Shown: piece after piece, positions 59,952-64,000 of the stretch
Position numbering within the stretch: the stretch's first letter is position 1
How the letters are laid out: each line of letters begins with the position of its first letter
Assembly (NCBI GenBank): GCA_028274465.1
Contig: CM051457.1
Coordinates: 32,027,313-32,091,312, forward strand
Direction of reading: 5' to 3'
DNA length: 64,000 nucleotides
DNA from: Plantago ovata
Taxonomy: Eukaryota > Streptophyta > Magnoliopsida > Lamiales > Plantaginaceae
Made by a program: the position numbers and the translations under genes
Notes under the pieces: model-generated
What the model saw: the letters and a program-made list of their open reading frames with translations, nothing else
The model's database searches: none
Told to the model about the DNA's origin: nothing

Positions 59952-62481
59952 ATGGTGTTTTGGGTATTCGGATACGGGTCATTGGTGTGGAACCCGGGTT
60001 TCGAATTCGACGAGAAAGTTATTGGCTTTATCAAGGATTACAGGCGTGTTTTTGATTTGGGTATGAATATGATTTCTTTATTATCTAGTACTAGTTTATT
60101 TTGTTAACTTCATCTTCATTTGATGTGCAATGTGATATTATCTTGCTAAGTTAGATTTGTTGGAATGAGATTTGGGACTTTAGTTTCAATTGCATTTGTA
60201 ATGTACAGTATATCCAATATATCAGCTATATATTTACTTTATGTTGGAGAAAGTTAAATTATTTCAGGGTTTCGCTTAGTTTTCGTTTTAATTTGTTCCT
60301 TTCAGCCTGCATTGATCACAGAGGGACGCCCGAGCATCCTGCAAGAACCTGCACCTTGGAGGAATACGACGGAGCCATCTGCGTAAGTTTAAAACTTGCT
60401 CCAATAGTTTTACTTGATTGGATATTAATAAGATATATGGTTCCTTCATTTTGCAAGAGTTTTTTTCATAGCTTCGATTATAAAATGCATGATTGGCTTG
60501 AGAAGAAAGGGTTTTGATGTTCTTCGGAACAAGTTGAAAGATGCAGTAATCTTAAAATTCAGATTTTTCTTGCAATTAATAAATGTGGAAGTAAGTGGAA
60601 GCATGTATAGTAAGGTGAACTTTGTTATAGAGCAATACATACGCTTTATAATGTTTTGCCCTGCCTGAAAAGATTATAGAAAAAAACCTAGTTGAATGTT
60701 TATAGTATTTCATCTCTGCGTTATGTTAAAGAACGATCTAGCTCGTCTGTTATTTGCTTGTTCTATTAAATTGCAGATGACTTGTGCTTCATAGTGATGT
60801 TGATTGATCAGGACCTGACTATCTAGTGAGGTCATGAAACTAAGTCAATCTATATATATACACCATTGATAAAAGACTCTTGATGGATGAGTATTTGAAC
60901 TAAAACGGATTGTCTTTTCTTGTGTTTTAGATATTTTATCTAGGTTATATGAAGACTGAAGTGTGGTGTTAGGGAAGAGCATGGGTTTTTATGATTTGAG
61001 TGTCGATATTGGTGGTGTACTCTCTCAAATTTTGATTCCACATTTATCTGATTCTCCATACTACTTTGTCAATCCTCATTGGTCTTAGATATCTCCTCCC
61101 TTCGCCTAATTTTATTCATTCATCCCCAAAGCTTAAACTGACTCCATCAATTTTTCATGAACGTGGGATATAGACATTACAATGAAATAGAACTCTTCTG
61201 TTTTCTTGTCTTTTTCCCTCTCTGTGTATGCCAGGCTTTTTGTGTGTGCAGAACTGTTATTGATTTATTGTATTTACAGTGGGGTGCTGCATATTGTGTG
61301 CGGGGAGGACCTGAGAAAGAAAAGGAAGCCATGGCGGTATGTATACATGATTGAACTTATTGTGAAAATTAAGCACGTGCTTCATATCCTAGAAATGTTA
61401 GATGATTATAAACCTTAAGGAGTTCGTGCTCAATTTGATATCAAGTTGTAAAACTGAGAGTTCTTTGTCATTTCATGTTTCAGTATCTAGAACGTAGAGA
61501 ATGCGAGTATGATGGTAAAGCTCTGGTGGACTTCTACAAGGTGGGTTATCCTTCAGTATTTTGTTTTGGGTTTCTTATTTTCTTCTGCAATATGTCTTTG
61601 AATTATTCCATGGCAAGCTGATGTAATATGCTCTGGTATATAATTCGAAAACAGGAGGGCGATTCTGATCAGCCACTTTTAACTGGGGTGATAGTGTAAG
61701 TAGTTTTAGATCCAAATCTTTTGAATTAGTCTTTTGAGAGACATCCTTGTTTGGTCCAGTTCTCCAATTTTCTTGTTTTCTCAAATGGCAGCTTCACATC
61801 CACTCCAGACAAGATATCAAATAAGTACTATCTTGGACCTGCACCGCTTAAGGACATGGCAAAGCAGATAGCCACAGCTTTTGGTCCTTGTGGTAACAAC
61901 AGGGATTACCTTTTCTCACTGGAAAAGGCCCTCTTTGATATGGGTAAATTCTCACTCCTACATCTACATTTTAGTTTTTCATGCTGTGTCTCTTTACTTG
62001 GGGATCCAATGAATGAGTTTGTTTATAGATGTCTTCAGCACTCTTTTTATGCATCTTATAAGGTTTTAATGTTTTCCTATCTTATAAGCCCTTTGAAAGT
62101 GTTGAGGTGGAAAAGGCTCTTATAGAAGCTCATACAAATCCCCCTAATACTGAAAGATAACGACAACTTCGAAAACTGGATTAGCGACACCAGTCTGGTT
62201 TTCTGAACTTAAAGCAAATTGCAACATTCTCTTAAAGAAACTTGTTGCGGACACGGCATTTTCAAATCTAGTAGTCATCTTATCTTCAATGGTTTATATG
62301 AACAGACCATGTAGACGAACATATTGTTGAGCTGGCAAATGAAGTAAGGAAGGTGCTTGGGATAGTTGGGAGTAGCGTAAAGGATAAGAAGCTGTCTAGT
62401 CCATCAGATGTCCCTCTCAAGTCCAGTATGTCCCCCATCAAGAGGACGCCTTTACCTGAAGCAATCACTCTCGATTCTTAG
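59952..62481 (+). CDS. GGCT2: ChaC-like gamma-glutamylcyclotransferase
   Basis: A cytosolic enzyme that degrades glutathione to 5-oxoproline and Cys-Gly (ChaC/GGCT2 family). Exons are 59952-60060, 60306-60382, 61280-61336, 61484-61540, 61655-61695, 61792-61943 and 62306-62481. All junctions are GT-AG with matching phase, giving 222 residues. The substrate loop [13 protein letters not shown] is at the N-terminus (5-17). Then [18 protein letters not shown] (38-55), [10 protein letters not shown] (63-72) and [10 protein letters not shown] (82-91), where Glu87 is the likely catalytic base. [20 protein letters not shown] and [14 protein letters not shown] complete the fold. The C-terminal tail is Ser/Lys-rich. 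Length and exon pattern fit plant GGCT2;2/GGCT2;3. Frame intact. It lies just right of the duplicated unit, whose left copy may have displaced its older upstream region. Confidence 0.93.
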
Positions 62482-63194
62482 GAGCTATTAACAGTTCAGT
62501 TCAATGCAGAAGATTTACTCTGACCAAGTAAACGTGCGGTTAGGCTTTCTTTCTCTGCTTCACATTTTATGATTTAGCAGAGGGAAATTATCTTGATGAT
62601 ATTGAAGCTTTTAACAGTGTACTTTGGATTCTTCATATAATTATACATGTGAACAACTTCAAAAAATCCATTTCAATAAAGAGGTTTGAAAATTCAGTAT
62701 ATTTGTTTTCTTATCTAATTGCATTTGGCAATATTTAGGGGGTGGGGAGGGGGGGGGGGGGGGTTATGAATCTGTGAAAGGTGTGCCATTGTGCAATAGT
62801 AATCTGGTAAGTAATCAGTCATGGGTTCGAGTAGAAAAAAAAGGTCCCGACTCCTGCCATCGTTCTAACCGGCTTCCTGCAGAGTCTTGTTAATCTATCA
62901 TTTGAGCTAGAAATTATGCATTTGTTTGTGTAAAGAAACAAAGAGAAAGCAGAATTAACAAAAAGACTATTGTCGTCATTGTCACTTTGATGGAGCTTGA
63001 TTTATGAAGCTCAGAGCAAACTGTAGGTTAACATGCTAAAAATTTAAAGTGTTCTAATTGCTGGAAAGCAAATATTATCTAGTCTAGTATAGCATAATAG
63101 GGTAGGAAATCGCCGTGTATAACACGGCAGATTATTACATGAGGTTTCTCCGACAGAAGTACAAGCGTTTTCTTCATCTTCAAGGCGTCTCTGA
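62482..63194. other. Intergenic between convergent genes
   Basis: 3' flanks of GGCT2 (AATAAAG near 62677) and of the H+-ATPase gene. A G homopolymer lies at about 62739-62762, with no further feature. Confidence 0.55.
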
Positions 63195-64000
63195 TCAAAC
63201 AGTGTAGTGTTGTTGGATAGTATCGATGTCTAGTCCTTTGAGCTTCACGACAGACTCAACGTGCCCCTTGAGCGTATGCAATTCTCTCAGCCTGCACCAT
63301 AGTTTTAAAAGTCAGTCAGGATGAAGAATATGCACTTGATGCATAAGTTTTGCAGTCTTGAAGTTAGGAACATAGTTCATTACCTGGCAACCTCAGCACG
63401 GCGTTTGGCTTGCTCTGCAATCTCAGAGAGTTCTCTGTAACTGCTTTTTCGGGGAAAATGTTGGTCGTTTCAGGTGGCTGCAGACCGTGCAGAGTCCTCT
63501 GTGCAGCAGCCCATTGTGCTTCTCTTTCTTCTTTTCCATAGTTAGACTTAGTTGTAAACGCAGTCTATCAAGGATAAAAGCCATTCCACCATCTTACTAA
63601 GAGTTAAGCAATCAATTTCTGAAACAGGAAATGGTAAAGATGAGTAGTACCTTATTTTCCAACAGATTATCCCAGGCCTTTCCGCTCAAAACGTAGCGAA
63701 TGCAGAACTTAAGTATGTCGAGAGGGACGTAGGTTACTATACTATAGAGCCATATAGCACCTGCCCAGCCCCAACCACATCCTTGGATCTTCGCAAACTC
63801 CCAGTTTGCGTAAACAGCTATAAGGGTTGCAACCTGTTTATAACAAGTTAGTCTTTCTGCAATACGGTAAATACTAGCCAAGTCAATGCCTTACCAGTTG
63901 TGCAACCATGAAAGCAGCTAACAATAACATTCCAGGGCGTTCAGCAAAGGACCAGCCTCGTGACCTTGTAACGAATATCAGGGCTTGACTCACGATACTC
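63195..64000 (-). CDS. Plasma-membrane H+-ATPase, 3' part
   Basis: C-terminal end of a P3A-type proton pump that energises the plasma membrane. The rest lies beyond the window. Exons seen on the minus strand: 64000-63895 ([18 protein letters not shown]... ending VAQL), 63833-63651 ([20 protein letters not shown]... to LLENK, last membrane helices), 63564-63384 (regulatory domain: [32 protein letters not shown], then [12 protein letters not shown]) and 63291-63195 ([20 protein letters not shown] ending QQHYTV). The penultimate Thr of YTV is the 14-3-3 phosphosite. In the 63384-63564 exon one base is missing at FPEK(S), where GAAAAAGC appears in place of a six-A run, shifting the frame. This is either a pseudogene change or a sequence error. 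Confidence 0.9.

Overview
This is a stretch of a flowering-plant (eudicot-like) nuclear genome. The signs are GT-AG introns of plant size, DUF599, SOUL, trihelix, ChaC/GGCT2 and plasma-membrane H+-ATPase genes, and the mix of plant transposons (L1-type LINEs, LTR elements, a MULE, hAT and MULE MITEs, Helitrons). I cannot name the species. Host genes are sparse: a DUF599 membrane protein (6151-9098, minus), a possible last exon of an unknown gene (31455-31867, minus), a SOUL haem-binding gene next to a trihelix gene in two copies (34223-36097 and 53991-55859), a GGCT2-type gamma-glutamylcyclotransferase (59952-62481, plus) and the 3' end of a plasma-membrane H+-ATPase gene (63195-64000, minus).

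Layout. 1-2902 is a decayed reverse-transcriptase ORF of a LINE-like plant family, followed by a 70-bp scrap of a second copy. 3.1-6.1 kb is intergenic with MITE debris. 10.6-20.3 kb is a nest: two minus-strand LINEs inserted at the same 17-bp target (11395-20031). The larger LINE is split by an LTR (16986-19597), which is itself split by a copia-like solo LTR (18019-18536). 20362-20674 is an hAT-like MITE. 21687-24107 and 26202-27489 are two solo LTRs of one family in opposite orientation, flanking a dead Helitron helicase. 27.5-33.8 kb is mostly decayed repeats.

The most interesting part is 33893-59691, a direct tandem duplication of a 6-kb unit (SOUL + trihelix + non-coding DNA). The first unit is interrupted by a 14.1-kb Helitron (37097-51196: starts TC, ends in a hairpin plus CTAG, inserted between A and T). 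The second unit keeps the uninterrupted site at 56890/56891. Inside the Helitron sits a 9.2-kb Mutator-like element (37590-46793, 9-bp target duplication). It carries a multi-exon MuDR-type transposase, a convergent small zinc-finger/membrane ORF, and an intron-containing fragment of a TTL-type TPR gene, which lies between two identical direct copies of the right terminal repeat. The Helitron also holds tandem repeats and TRIM retrotransposons, one with three LTRs. The two duplicated units later received different MITEs (51719-52583 and 57363-58571), each with a GC-rich palindromic core.

The relative order is readable from the nesting: unit duplication, then the Helitron, with the MULE and TRIMs inside it. 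Several reading frames break at single-base homopolymer differences (SOUL copy 2, TTL fragment, H+-ATPase, RT ORF), so some pseudogene calls may be sequence errors.
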